From contig CM049313.1 in the NCBI GenBank assembly GCA_026874595.1, positions 37,540,659 through 37,604,658 on the forward strand: a DNA stretch of 64,000 bases, in the 5' to 3' direction. A program made the translations under genes and the position numbers. The notes under the pieces are model-generated. The model was not told the origin of the DNA. It searched no databases and saw only the letters and a list, made by a program, of their open reading frames with translations. Position 1 is the first letter of the stretch, and each line of letters starts with the position of its first letter. The stretch comes from Sipunculus nudus. Taxonomy: Eukaryota; Annelida; Sipuncula; Golfingiida; Sipunculidae. This document shows positions 49,165 through 61,506 of the stretch, one piece after another.

Positions 49165-51610
49165 GTGCTAAAAATGGGCTTTCCTTGCCTTTCTTTGTGA
49201 AAAGTTTCTGATGACAAGATCGAAATCAATTGATCGGGCAAGTTTCGACTCAATGCTCAATTTGGCCAAATCAACAAGACGACCTTGTGCCATTGTCTTG
49301 ATCAGGTTCAATTTGCTGAAAGACCTTTCTGCAGAAGCTACTGTTGCAGGCATAGTTAACAGTATGCGTAAACTGATGCACACATTTGGAAAAAGTTCAC
49401 CGAGTCTGAATTCTGTTATCAAGTTAAAAAATTCTAATGGTTTCAAATGTGTTTTGCCAAAGTTTGCTTGATGTACTGCAGGTAGATGCCTCATTTCTGT
49501 CAACAACTCCTGGCCATCAAAATCATCAGGATATTGACTCGCCAAAGACAAAGCTCTTGTTTCCACATATCAGTCAACTTATCAGCCAACTGCTTACCAG
49601 CTTTGAAGCGGACAGTTAAACTTGCAATAACAGTTTCTAGCAAAACGTGAACACAGTCTTTCTAAAGTAGGCCTCCTCTGGCGATTCATCAGTGTCATTC
49701 ATTTCCACCAACTCGGCATCAGGTGTGTTGTCATCATGCTGTCTTTTCCTCTTCCGCCTTACCCCACTACGTCCACGACCACGGGAAAATTGTGGTTCTA
49801 TATGGAGATTGGTGGCAACCGCTTTTGCTTCATTTCACAAGCTCTTCCATTTGTCTGGAGTATCGCCAGATCCTTCAAAAGAGTTTCGATGTTTGCTACC
49901 TCGACATCCAATGTTGCGTTTCGGTTTGGATTACCTTGTTGCAGATATCTATGCGAACTAGTACTTTGAACCACACAGCTGACATTTATACACAGGTAAA
50001 GGTTGTTACATAACCTAAAGCTCCATTTACATCATGTCTCGTTTTGGCCGTCAAATTTAGCTCTAGCAGTTCTTCTAGTGCAAGTTTAATGCCCGGCAGA
50101 TGAGCAGCAAAAGGCTTTACACCTTCAACACGATCTGACCATCTTGTGTCACACTTTCCATGAAGAGAGCAGCCAATGTTTTTCTGCATGATTTCCCATC
50201 GCTTGGGACTAGAACTAAACAGGTTGTAGATCGTTTGTATCGTTCCAAAGAACGTTATTGCTTCAGGTATACATTCAGCAGCATCATTTCCACACAAGTT
50301 GAGTGTGTGACAACCGCAAGGTGAAAATAATGCTGTTAAGCACTGTTCTTGTATTTTAGCTTGTGCACCATCTTCCATATTTGTCCCGTTGTAATAGGCT
50401 TGTGCTCTACACTCGTTTAGAGGAATAGCATGTTCTTCAAAGGTATCAGTGATCATCTGAGCAATTTCTTCTACTCTTTTGTTACTACAGTCTGCAAACT
50501 TGAGAAATCTCTCTTGAATTTCATACTGTCTTTCTTTTAATATCACGTATCTCAAAAGAAACGTTGTTTGTTAAGTATGGGATGAATGTGGTGTTGCATC
50601 GACTATTACTGCAAAGCACTTTGCAGACCGTCTTTCATATAATATATGTTGTGTAACAAGATTGGAGCATTCTGCTATTAATTCATATTGTGAATCAGGG
50701 GACAAATAATGAACTTGAAGTCGTACACCTCGTTTCTGCGACTCCTGCACAATTAGCACATGTTCATGAAGTTTCCATTGTTTGAATCCCCAATGCGATG
50801 GCATGATCCAGAAAAAGCTAGACCACTTTCTCCCAAGAAGAGTACAACATCAATGATACGCCTCAGGATATTATACCATTTCAGGGATTCAGCTTGGATT
50901 GACGATTCTAAGATACTATCAACTCCTTTCCCAGATAACAGCCGCCTCTCTAATTCCCTCCAGGCCAGCTAACACTCTCGGTGCCTATTGCTTTTTTCGT
51001 GCTCTGGTACTCTGTTTGAAAGCTTACGCCATTTTGCGTTTACTGCCCAGCCGTCAGCTGATGCCAGAGCGGACTTAGATACAGAGGTACTACTTTTATG
51101 CCAAAATAACCGACATGAAAAACAATACAAAGCTTGTTTCTCATGGCTCCAGACAAGCCAGTCTCGTGTATGCTGTTCTCCGTTACAGGCACGAAATTTG
51201 AAAACACTCTCTGGAAAAACTTGATTGTTTGTATCTTTGTGGAATGTTTTCGATAATGAAATGTGACCATTCACAATATACTTTTCAATTTTGTTTGAGG
51301 AGAAAACTCAGTTGTTAGGCATCTAGTGTCAAGACCAACATTATCACCCTCATCTTTCAAATGTTCATGACCCCCTATAATACTTTCCTTCTTTTGTTCA
51401 CTTTCAGACAGAGTTTCAGTTTTTGTATGAGATCCTTCAGCCACGTCCCGATTATCAAAATCAACTGCTCCTGGTTAATCACTTTGGATTCCAATAGTTT
51501 CTACCTCCTCCAGTTCTGCAGATGTGCTCGACAAGTGTTCATTTTTTGGTGGTCCTAATCCCAGTTGAAAGAGCGTCTGCTGTCCCTTTTTTTCATTTTC
51601 TTGTTTTTCT
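49165..51610 (-). pseudogene. hAT transposase, ZMYM1-like (TTF zinc finger + DUF4371 + C-terminal dimerisation), frameshifted
   Basis: Remnant of a cut-and-paste transposase. The order from the N terminus is: a basic start with KKGQQTLFQLG (about 51590); a TTF-type zinc finger region with RDWLVWSHEKQALYCFSCRL (50969-51274); a segment ending ...IGDSNNGNFM (to about 50765); the RNase H-like/DUF4371 region with FAVIVDATPHSSHT (first catalytic Asp at about 50598) and PCGCHTLNLCGNDAAE plus DTRWSDR (49986-50555); and the C-terminal block TVASAERSFSKL with the catalytic Glu (49168-49566). Damage includes a TAG near 50969, at least two frame changes (about 50765 and 50560) and a missing piece between 49986 and 49566. 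A short deletion lies after LNLIK, where the family usually has NYLRST. The second catalytic Asp (family YDNxSNM) is Tyr (YYNGTNM, about 50392). It is inactive. It is not a domesticated gene, because the whole transposon around it is preserved. Confidence 0.85.
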
Positions 51611-52739
51611 TTCCTTTCTTTACGTTCCTGTGCTCCTCATTTGTGTTAATACATGTTGAACAGCTATTTTACAATTTTGACTTTTCATATCTGAAACTAA
51701 AAGAAACAAATTTAATACAAAATAAATATAAAATAATAATAATAATAATAATAATAATCATTATTACTATTATTATAAGTAGCATTATTATTACTAGTAG
51801 TAGTAGCAGTAGTAGACTAGTATTTGTAGCAGTGTATTGACCGTAGTCGTATTATCAATCGCACCATTAATGCTTGAGGAATTTGGTAAAAAAAGACAAT
51901 CATAGACTAATAGTTGCGATATTATCGAACACTTTAAAGTATTACAAATAACTATCATAATAATAATAAAATTATGCCAAACCCTCGTTCATCTGGTTTG
52001 CAAAGGTTAAAAAACAAGACGGACTAAAAACGGAAATTTATTTTAAAAGTAATTAAAACACAAACTGATATAGAAGTAAGCTAGTTATAAAAATTTACGT
52101 ACCTTTAGTGAATAAACGGAAAGCCAAAGTGGCTCTGTCGACCTCCGATCCTACTGTTTATGAGGTGTTTCAAGCAATGCCAATATGTGTCCAGTTTTCA
52201 CGTGAAGTGTGTTTTTATTGTGTGGACGCTCCTCGCGGTTTTGTTTCACTTTCTTGGTTAGATGCGGGACCCTTGTATTTACATAGATGTTGCTACCAGA
52301 ACAGAATTATACAATGTAGTTGTTTTACCGATTGTTTTGGACGATCAGGAGTCAGGACAGACGCTGCAGGACGGTTTGACCTTTTGATGTTGCAATTTGC
52401 ATGGCACACAGACTGTATAGCTCCACAGGAAATCCGGATTAAAACACGTATAGGGGTTCAGCCCGAGGCAGCCGTTTGCAGTCCCGTAGGTAAAAAATAA
52501 GAAATAGTAAGGAAAAAGAAGCAGGAAAAAATCTTTTGAGAGAGCCCAAGAGCATAAAAGATCATATCATACCCCACGGATAGGGTCCAAAATGACGAAC
52601 GTGAGACTGGCAGTGGAAATTGTATACCATTGTACTTATGATGACTGTTGTGAATCCCGTGATCCTATCAAAATCTCAATTTAATTTCTTAAAACACTAT
52701 TTGACTGAATTCACTCATACCTAACAAAAAAAAGAATAT

Positions 52740-53625
52740 CGGGCCATAGAGAGAAATTCTGGATAACCCGGGGCTCCCGGGCGGCCTGGCCCTCTTGGAC
52801 TCTCCCGGGTCAACCCGTATATAGACCCTGTTCAAACATAACTCAAATATAAAAGTCTACCCATAGGCCTATTTCCAGTTTTTATTGGGCCTTAATTAAG
52901 ACACTTTCACCAGGCCGGGCCCCCTTTGACAACCCCCCCCCCCCCCCAACCCTCGCAGCGATCAGTCTGGTTTAAAAGCAGAATAACCCTTAAAAACAAA
53001 TTAAACATATTCTATATTTTATGTATTTAAGTCCAACTTCCCTAGAAAACTATGGCCGGCCCGAGCCCCTTGAACGGTCCCGCATGATTAAAGTCATACA
53101 AAAAGATACACACAAACCAAAAATAATTGTCATTTAAAGTAATTCTTAGACTGATAAATCCCAATGGCACCTCACGTCCTCCTTATTGAAACCATGTAAC
53201 AGACAAACACATGAAATATACATAGTCCACGCCATGGGGCCCAATACAACTCCTTGGTGGTCCGGGCCCCACAGACCTCACTTATTCAAAACATGTATAA
53301 GTTATTGCAAAAAAGAAAGTCTTCCTTTTTTTCAGTTACAAGCTTTTTATTGGACAATGTATTCACTATAGGGTCCCCTTTAACAACTGGTCCCACTTTA
53401 TATATACGTTAAAAATTTAATGTTCATGCAATGCACAGCGTCCTATGAAAATCCTGGTCGGCCGGGCCCTTTCTTTGCACTCCGGAATCCAGATTAAGAA
53501 CAATGTCACTTAAATAAATAATTTAGATGAGGCTTCTATACGTTCAACATTTTTATGCGTTCTTGGAAATTTTTCGCCAGCCCGGGCCCCTTTTCGGCCC
53601 TCCGGGCCCTGGTACGATGTACCGG
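52740..53625. repeat. Subterminal GGCCGGGCCC-type repeats of the hAT element
   Basis: GGCCGGGCCC or close variants recur near 52786, 52914, 53053, 53263, 53459 and 53581, each following an AAAA/TTTT-rich stretch, giving an irregular 125-210-bp spacing. A single copy (GCCGGGCCCCTGCC) lies near 48082 inside the opposite end. Such subterminal repeats are typical transposase-binding sites in hAT elements; the binding role here is inferred. Confidence 0.6.
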
Positions 53626-53672
53626 CTAACCCCCCCCCCCCCCCCCCCCCCCTCGGAGGCCCTCCTTTTTTT

Positions 53673-54524
53673 CATAATGGGCGCGTGAATCGTGATTACA
53701 AACAGCTTGCAGATAAAAACAAAACCTCATACATCCATCACAGAGGCATTATAAGGACCTCTCTTAGAAGGAACTACCTGCAGTTGGTTTATATATATCC
53801 AGAGTAACACAGAAATCATAAACATCCTGCGGTTAAAGTAGCTGTATAGCCAGGTATTACGGATATATGTGAAGTCAAGTTTCTGTCGTCATGTTTGTAT
53901 AACATCGTCAACTCAGAATATCTGCCTGATACAAAAAGGAAACTAAATAAAAAAAAAGTTTATACCTGTTGTATTTGAAAAATCAGCCTTATTTAATTAA
54001 CATTTACAGCCAAAAAATCCCTTTCATTATTTTTTTGGTAGAATTGGTATTGCAATATGAACACGTAATTATATTTATATATATCTATTCCCACATTTGG
54101 GGCCAGAGGTCCCCAGGTCCCCGTAGTTTTCTGTGTCACTATTTTACATCTATTTACGATATTACGTTTAGATTCCATGAGGAATAAGAAAACATGTTAT
54201 GATACCACCAGTGACTCTGGTTGGCAGTTTTGCAGACATTGTGGAAAGGTCAAAGGTCAATAATTCTGGCCGAAATCGATATTTTTAACATCACAATTAT
54301 AACTTCTAATCTGGATCAGATGTCCACAGGATCTCGTTTAATTCGAACTAAGTATACCAAAATAGAGATACTTATAGTATATCCAGTGTGGATTTGAAGA
54401 GGATTGCTTCTAAACTCAGTCTCACATAGTTCTCATTCTATTGAACGTAACATGGGTATATGGAACGGTCGACGGCCTCGTACGATTTGAGAGCCAACCG
54501 TATATTATTAATTTAACATTCACG
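53673..54524. other. Non-coding stretch, nothing recognised
   Basis: Flank of the hAT insertion with no supported gene. Confidence 0.5.
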
Positions 54525-54860
54525 GTTGGAAATTGTGCCCGATTTATATTGTTAATGGTATAGATAATTTTTCTGTGATACTTTTCACATTGTTAGGTAT
54601 GAATTATTGTCCACGATTATTAATCGTTAAGGTTAAGTTTTAAGCCCTGAGATTAATTAAATATGGGAAAAGCAGAAAAAAATGTGTTTTATGTTGGAAA
54701 TTGTGCCCGATTTATATTGTTAATGGTATAGATAATTTTTCTTTGATACTTTTCACATTGTTAGGTATGAATTATTGTCCACGATTATTAATCGTTAAGG
54801 TTAAGTTTTAAGCCCTGAGATTAATTAAATATGGGAAAAGCAGAAAAAAATGTGTTTTAT
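54525..54860. repeat. Exact tandem duplication, 168-bp unit
   Basis: GTTGGAAATTGTGCCCGATT begins at 54525 and again at 54693. The two 168-bp copies differ at about one base (CTGTGATA versus CTTTGATA). This is a very recent duplication. Confidence 0.95.
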
Positions 54861-55197
54861 GTTGTTGAGTGTTCTGACTTTCGGCGTTTCAATTGATCAA
54901 ATGCATGGCGTACTGTATTGGTTACATGTTCTTAATCATTTTTGTTTCGCCTATAGTTTGGTTTCCAACACATTTTATTGTTTTCTTGAAATTTGCCATA
55001 TCTTTTTCATTGGCACATTTTTATTGGACAGATTATTTTTATCATCTCTTATCAAAGATATTATTAACATATTTAACTTTCCATGTTTATTAACGCTTCA
55101 ACAACGTTTTATATCAAATATCACACATGATTTACCGTTTAAAAGGGTTTTTATGGTTTGCACAGCTGAATCGTTTTATTATACTTATGTATAAATG

Positions 55198-55198
<1 letters not shown>
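54861..55198. other. AT-rich stretch with an unassigned open frame
   Basis: A plus-strand frame to 55194 is hydrophobic and AT-biased with no family signature. It is probably accidental. Confidence 0.4.

Positions 55199-55243
<45 letters not shown>
55199..55243. repeat. (TA)n microsatellite
   Basis: About 45 bp of TA dinucleotide. Confidence 0.97.
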
Positions 55244-55247
<4 letters not shown>

Positions 55248-58200
55248 GTATAGTTTTTAATTTGATATTTTAATACCAGTCTATACGAGGGAATTAAGAA
55301 ACTTAATCCATGCACACACAGCAAACCCTATCTAAAAAAACTTATCGAAAAAAATTTGAATCACAGCAAAATTTCTGATTTTTATTTGATTGGTCCGAAA
55401 TTTTAGAAACAGACGAATCAGTCAGATTTACGATTGATTTAAATTCTCAGAAAAGGTTAAATTCTTTTTCCTCGTGTAATGCGCATGCGCATCCCTCTTT
55501 TTTTGGTTGACTTATGGTTCGGAACTCGGTCATTGCTCTGCAATGATAAAAGAGTAAGAGCCAGACACTTTACAGCATCCGGTTTGCTCCTCAGCTCAAG
55601 CTGAACAGTAGTACACCACGCGGAAGGAATAGTTCAGCATGTCCGACTGTTTTTTCTCTGTTTCCGGTACCATGGTCCCACAGTAAATTGTTGAAAAGAC
55701 ATAACAAGGAAATTCTTTGTTTTTTATTTGCTCCATTATCATCAATTCCACTCAGCTTACATAATGTTTTATGTAATAACATAGTAAATAAATAGATGCG
55801 AATACACAAAGTAACTTTTTTATTTAGTATTAAATATTGCCATATATCACTTTGCGACCCTTGTAACAATAGCGTCTTCCACCGGGTCTGGCAGTCATTC
55901 TATCAGTTAAACTATCTATAATTCATTCTTGCGACAACATTAGTTCGTCTGGAAGCAGTAGAATTGAATTGTATTGTAGAAGCTTCCTACGTCACTTCTA
56001 AAATAGGGATTCTGCTGGAGCCAGGGCTGGCAGCTTAATAATGTCTGATGTATGATGATCAGTTTCTATTTCATGTCCTGTTTTGTTTTTCACCAGTCAT
56101 AATCCTATTTGAATGATTATTATTAAAGAGTCTAATTAACTGATTTTTTTATTTAAAAATTGGATTAGTTCATTGTCAAGTTGATATGTGAGCTCACGAC
56201 CATGGGCTTTGTGGTTAGCTTTATGTAAAATGATGTTAATTAAGAATGGTTAATTTCGGGTAAAATATGAATATTTTAAACACATCTAGTGCAATATATG
56301 GAAAATCATCTTCTAAGTTTGGAAAAACAGAGAGATTTTGAATTAAACGAGTTTGACTGATTCCAACCTTTTACATTTGAAGCCGAACGATTATTAAACG
56401 ACGCTGTTAAATCAAATGTGAAAAGCTTTATCCCCCATTAAACACTCAAAGATTAAGCAATCACTAAAGAGTTTTGTAGCCTGTCAATTTCTGCAGTCTT
56501 TGTTGCTATCCTTATTTGAGTAGTCTTTTAATAATAAGTAAAATTTTTATCTTGGCTAGGGTCCATTTTCAGAAATGAAATTTGTTTAAACATTTTAAAC
56601 GTTGACGTGAGAACCTGGACCCATCTTAATTTAAAAAGAACCGTTGAAAAAATACATCCTGTTTTGCTGTTTCAACTTTTTCTGTAATGTTTTAAAATTG
56701 CTTTTTGATATATTCGCTTCTGCAGTTCTGTCACAAACATTATAAATTTGTGTCTTCTAATGTAAAATTTAAATGCTTTAAAAAGGCAATTTCCTTCAGT
56801 AAGATGTACACCATGATGTAACCTGATAGGTCACTAAAGGTAACCAGGAAATAACAACATAAAATTTCCGTTGCTCTTATTCCATATAAACAAGGTTGCT
56901 TCAAATACCAGTCATGTCTGGTCCTCCATTTCAAATCCTCCCCCTCACCTTCTCTGTCCACTTTGCCCACTTTCATTTTGGGCCACGAAATTCCACTCAA
57001 ACTACACGAGCATTATTTTTTTTATTTCCTGTTTAGGCTACTTTAAGTTCAGATTTCACATGAATACTTGCCCTTAGTTTTAAAGTCCACATCACATGAT
57101 TTAAATTGAAAAAAAGTGTAACGCTCGACAAATATTGCTCTTTTAACTTTTTCTTAAGGTCACTCAACCTCAAAAACGAGAACGGTAACATTTTTTTTCT
57201 TTTGGATCTGACCTTCATTTAATATGGGTATCAAAATTGGCTTGCAAAACTTATTGGGAACTTCAGGGAAGGACTCTGACCTTTGTACAATGGTCAAATG
57301 GCAAGGCTTTTTTTGCCTTTTTTAGTGTTCTTTTACAAATGACTGAAAAAACTGCCTGTCATTAGAAGCTGCTTCAAACCCAGTGCTCCAAAAACTGACT
57401 AAGGCAAATGTAACACAATGAGCTGACAAATTGACGTGGGGGTTCCATCAAAACCACCTCTGATTGGCCAAATCCCCGTAAAATCACAGCTGATTGGCCA
57501 GACAGATCGATGAAACAAGACATGAGAACAAGCGCCGGCTGATAAATGTTTCAAATACCGTTCCGTGTAGACGTCGAAACAAATGGCAATTTTAGTGGTA
57601 TGCAAAGGTCACAGACGGTAAACTATACTTATTCCGCCTCTCAGCCTAGAACTTTAGAGAATTAATAAGCTGGAATCGGTAAAAGCCAATACTTACCAAC
57701 TGTCTAATTAACAATTACAGAATGTGTATATGTACATACTTTTGAAGTCAAGAAATGATCTCAGGGGGTTAAGATACCGTCTCTCATATCATGTGTTCCT
57801 ACATTGCTAAAAAAAAAAGACGAAAGGCCAATAAACGATATTTTTATTTTAATATTACGGTATTTTATTAGAATTTTGTCCATTCAAAGTAAGAATATAG
57901 TTTTTTTAACTACCTTAACAACTTTAAGTGAGATATTTAAATGCAGCTTGTATGAATTCCGTTCCATTACTTTCAGATTGATATATATGAGAAATCAGAC
58001 TATATATTTCGATATTTTATAATTGATCGACTTATTCAAGGTAGCATTCCTGGCAAAATCACCTTAAAAAATACACCCAGACGTCATCTGATTTATTGAT
58101 TATGTTAAACCTGGTGTGGTTTTCTTTCTGGTAGTATATATGTTCATGAAATTCTCATTCATTTACATATAATATTTAAAAATTTGGAAAAAAAAAATTT

Positions 58201-58489
58201 TTAAGTGCTTGTATCCCTAGTCATCTAGAACCAAAGTCCAAGTCCGTACTCGACTCCTCCATCACTGCTCATAATGAACAGTCATATCAAAATGGCTGCA
58301 CGTTGTAGAAGAATCGAGGCATTATATGATTGTTGATTTTGTTTTAGTAAAAAGCATGGGCGTTGGGGGGGGGGGGTCACAAATACATATAAAATAAGCA
58401 TACTTACAGAAATCATATGTAATGCAACGATTCTTAAACAGCAGATTTTTCAAGATCAGGTTTGTGCGTCAGTTAAAGTTCTGCAGCAT
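55244..58489. other. Non-coding stretch with a G12 run at 58365-58376
   Basis: No gene was recognised. Two TGATTGGCCA words about 30 bp apart (57460-57500) resemble paired CCAAT boxes, but no gene could be tied to them. Confidence 0.45.
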
Positions 58490-59045
58490 CATTAAGCATA
58501 ATATATTTCATGACAACTGGTCCACCCTATCCTGATGGTTCTTATTTGGCAGTATAAAAATAGAGAAAAATGTGCGAAAAATTGAATAAATACAGGGGGC
58601 GCCACCAGTGTACAGAAACTAATCTCTTGTTCAATAAACATACGATGTTTCAGGACACTAAATGAAACCACAGCTTAGAAACTGATACCGTTGCTGTAAT
58701 CTTATCAGTCTAAAAATAAATGAGAAAATGCGAGAAAATTTATAAAATACAGGTGGTGCCACCGGTTTTTAAATTTTGATAAAACTAGTCATGATCAATA
58801 CACTAAGAAAGATTCATGGCAATCCATGCATCAATTACTAAGCTACAGGAAATTTTGTATCAATATTTTAATTATTCTTAGGTGACCAAACGCCCTATAA
58901 CTCGGAGAAAATATGTGGCATTGACCTTATTTCAGGTCTCCAAAGAGATTTTTCAAGGACCGCCCAGGTTATTAAGTAAGAGAGTTCTAGGTCTAACGGT
59001 TAGGAGTTGTGTCCTGTTAACGGACCGACGGACAAAGGGTGATTG
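58490..59045. repeat. Degenerate tandem array (~157-bp unit) ending in a GACGGAC tail
   Basis: AAATACAGGGGGCGCCACCAGT near 58588 and AAATACAGGTGGTGCCACCGGT near 58745 are 157 bp apart, and ATGCGAGAAAA-like words precede both. The array ends in GGACCGACGGACAAAGGGTG (59022-59041), like the tail of the 32560-33128 array. Confidence 0.5.
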
Positions 59046-59646
59046 CTATAGCGCATACTGACTTTCAACTAAAAAGGATCTCGAGGTGTAATTAACATTA
59101 CACATCCTGAGTGTGTAATTATGTACACCTTCCATATAGACCACTCAACAAACCTTCGTCACCAGAGGTAGCTACTTATTGTCCCAAAAGGAAGTATACA
59201 GAAAATAAACAAATTGACACGAACAGTCTACAGAAATAAAAAAATTAGATACCTCAGAGAAGCCAACTGCCAAGCTAGAGCTCAAACAAAGATTCGACAT
59301 ACCTGTTTACAGAGTGTATAGATTTCCATAGCCCTTTAAAATGTGTCATAATACAAAAAAAAAAGATCTAAATTCTATTGATAATCGATCATCGATTATT
59401 TCCTTTTTTATTATTAAACATACACGATTCCTGCTGCCAGTGTATTATGCAAAAGGGTAATTTTTACGAGTTGCCATGGAAACCAGCTGGTACACCTGTT
59501 GGTGCAGCGGATTTATTCAAGACTATTTCCATTGCCATTTGGGACCAGATATAACAAAGTAAAAGTAAAAGGCAGTTTTCTCCATAAAAGCCGTTTTTAC
59601 AGTAAATATACGCCAAATAGTGCCTACACAACGTCTTCATTAGTGA
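59046..59646. other. Non-coding stretch, nothing recognised
   Basis: No supported gene or repeat. Confidence 0.5.
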
Positions 59647-59696
59647 GGATACCAGCAGAGGTCGGGCTATTAAGATTAAGATAACAAATATACCGT

Positions 59697-61112
59697 AACC
59701 TGGTCATTGAACAGAACAGAACAGAACTTTATTCAGGAAAAAGGCCTCAGGCCCAAAGTTCCAAACATTTCAATAAATATTCAATTTAAACAAGTACATC
59801 AATACAATGGAAGGAAGCAGTCTTATATTTTCTAGTAAACACTGCCATTAACACAAGTAACAGAACTGCATACCTACATACATATAAATCTGTTTTGCCA
59901 TCATCTGTGAGGATAAACAAAATTACACTTCAATAAACAGTCAGTTCAAAAATTACAACAATATAATGTTAAGTAACAGTCTTAAAATGATTAATCAATC
60001 GTGCCATAAACACATGTAACATTATTGCACACCTAAGTACACAATGAATGTATTGTGCTGTCAACAGTGAGTACTGTTTAAAATACATAATTCAACCATC
60101 TATCATTTTCCGTCTCCTCAAAAACGAATTAAACACATATGCAGCAACTTTTGATATTTCAAATGGATTATCTAAATTAAATAATTTTATAAAATTTTGT
60201 TCACTTGGATAATGCAAGTCTTGTCTAATATATTTTAACCTCAAATCGTGATATAATTTACACTCTTGCATAAAGTGAGCTTCATCCTCAACAATATTGA
60301 ATCCATAGCATAAACAATATTTACAGATCCTTTCTTCACGAGAAATGTTTTTATGGCGGCCCATTTCTATAGCTAATTCATGATTTGAACATCGAAGTTT
60401 AGCAAGTGCTGTACGGTGTTGTTTATTTGGGATACAATCAACATATTTTTCTAGTGTGAGCATAGATTTAAAAGTACCATAATAGTAGAGTTTACTGCAC
60501 AATTCAATATCACCATGCCAATTTTGAATGGCCATATCTTTTATTCTCATTTCAACTTTTTTTCATAAAATAATTCACATCTCCAATGTACTGTGCCATC
60601 CAAACATATCCAAAACCAGACTGGAACAACAATGTTCTTACTTGAGATACCCAATTTGATTTTCCACTGTTATCTAAATTCATCAACATAATGTACACCT
60701 GTTTCTGATATCTATGTTCTGGCATATGCAAAAGTTTAATCCAATACTTAATACAACGCAATAAGCAAGTTACAAACAAAGGAAATCTGCCACATTCTCC
60801 TAATGCTGCTGCATTTGGAGTATTCTGACCTACATTTTAAATGTGTTTGCAGAATTTGTACTGTACTCTCTCTATAGTTTCTGATTTTTTTAAACCCCAC
60901 AACTCACATCCATATGTTAATATTGGCACTACCATTTGATCAAACAAATAAAAAAGATGTTTTGTACTTACATATTAACACTTTTTGCTGAATGTTTTAA
61001 TCATGCATATAGCTTTGTTTGCTTGTAAAACCTGCTGTTGTTGTGTTTTTGACCAAGACAATTTTGTGGAGAGAATAATACCAAGATATTTGTAGTATGG
61101 AACCTGGTCATT
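59697..61112 (-). mobile_element. 5'-truncated non-LTR retrotransposon (LINE) with target-site duplications
   Basis: The insertion is 59709-61100, flanked by AACCTGGTCATT at 59697-59708 and again at 61101-61112, a 12-bp target duplication. The related empty site AACCTGATCATT is present once at 63092-63103. On the minus strand the element ends GAATAAAGTTCTGTTCTGTTC, a (TTCTG)n tail rather than poly(A). Its 5' end is cut inside the RT domain. Truncation at the 5' end plus a simple-repeat tail and variable-length duplication are hallmarks of target-primed reverse transcription. Confidence 0.93.
60092..61100 (-). pseudogene. LINE ORF2 C-terminal part (RT thumb and CCHC zinc knuckle), frameshifted
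   Basis: Reading from 61100 leftwards, the frames give PYYKYLGIILSTKLSW, then LFDQMVVPILTYGCELWG and IERVQYKFCKHI. Next is FVTCLLRCIKYWIKLLHMPE (60552-60779), and finally a 152-codon frame (60092-60550) containing C76-x2-C79...H92-x4-C97. The YLGI and VVPILTYGCE blocks mark the end of RT in non-LTR elements, and the terminal CCHC knuckle is usual near the ORF2 C terminus. A run of T at about 60553 coincides with a frame change, and an earlier stop and frame break occur near 60970 and 60840. The upstream endonuclease, the catalytic YxDD region and ORF1 are missing. Clade is uncertain (I/Nimb- or Jockey-like). Confidence 0.85.
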
Positions 61113-61506
61113 CCTATACACAGATGGCGGTAACGGAAAGTTATTTTGAGATGTATGAGGCAGACATTAATTTTATTAAGTATAAATATAAGGGTCAGCA
61201 CGTTAAGACGCATGTAAATCCAAACATAAACAAAATATTCTTATGTATAACGCAGTGTATCCCATGGGTTTTCTATAGCTTTAATATGATAAAATAGATT
61301 CATTATTTTAAGTCAACGCTTTATTCACACACACACACACACACACACACAATCTGAACTATTAGTTACGCTCCCTTAAGTTAAGAAAAGACAGAGCAAC
61401 AGATATAGTTAAATAAACTACTTATCTAGACTAACGAGACCAATTGTTCGGACCACTAATTTGAAAAAAAAAGATAACAATCACAATGGAAATGAAGATG
61501 GAAGTC

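Larger units (their letters stand above)
48031..53672 (-). mobile_element. Complete but inactive hAT transposon, ZMYM1-like group (5.6 kb)
   Basis: The element spans 48039-53664. The left end CAGGGCCTCCGAG (48039-48051) is matched by the right end CTCGGAGGCCCTC (53652-53664), 12 of 13 bases complementary. Outside lie ATTTTTTT (48031-48038) and CTTTTTTT (53665-53672), an 8-bp target duplication with one mismatch, as expected for the hAT superfamily. A broken transposase gene is transcribed leftwards. GGCCGGGCCC words cluster inside the right end and one lies inside the left end. It includes an (ATT)n tract (48108-48170), an (AAT)n tract (51732-51815), and C runs of 15 and 23. Confidence 0.85.
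59647..61506. repeat. Segmental duplication, copy A (contains a LINE insertion)
   Basis: Apart from the LINE at 59709-61100, this region matches 63043-63490. GGATACCAGCAGAGGTCGG starts both, GAGATGTATGAGGCAGACA and CGCAGTGTATCCCAT follow in order, then a (CA)n tract (61326-61350) and a GAACTATTAGTTACGCTCCC-like block. Divergence is roughly 10-15 per cent by eye. Confidence 0.9.

Noticed and set aside
49165-51610. A domesticated ZMYM1-like host gene
   Set aside because: Frameshifts, a stop, loss of a catalytic Asp and intact transposon ends with a target duplication all point to a dead transposon.
52108-52500. 130-codon plus-strand open frame, cysteine-rich
   Set aside because: It lies inside the hAT element on the strand opposite to the transposase, with no recognised family and no splice context. 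It is probably chance, although it is the longest plus-strand frame in the window.
54850-55194. 114-codon hydrophobic open frame
   Set aside because: AT-biased composition produces Phe/Leu/Ile runs. It partly overlaps the tandem duplication and has no membrane-protein family signature.
57399-57605. Promoter suggested by paired TGATTGGCC words
   Set aside because: No gene, TATA box or exon could be linked to it on either strand.
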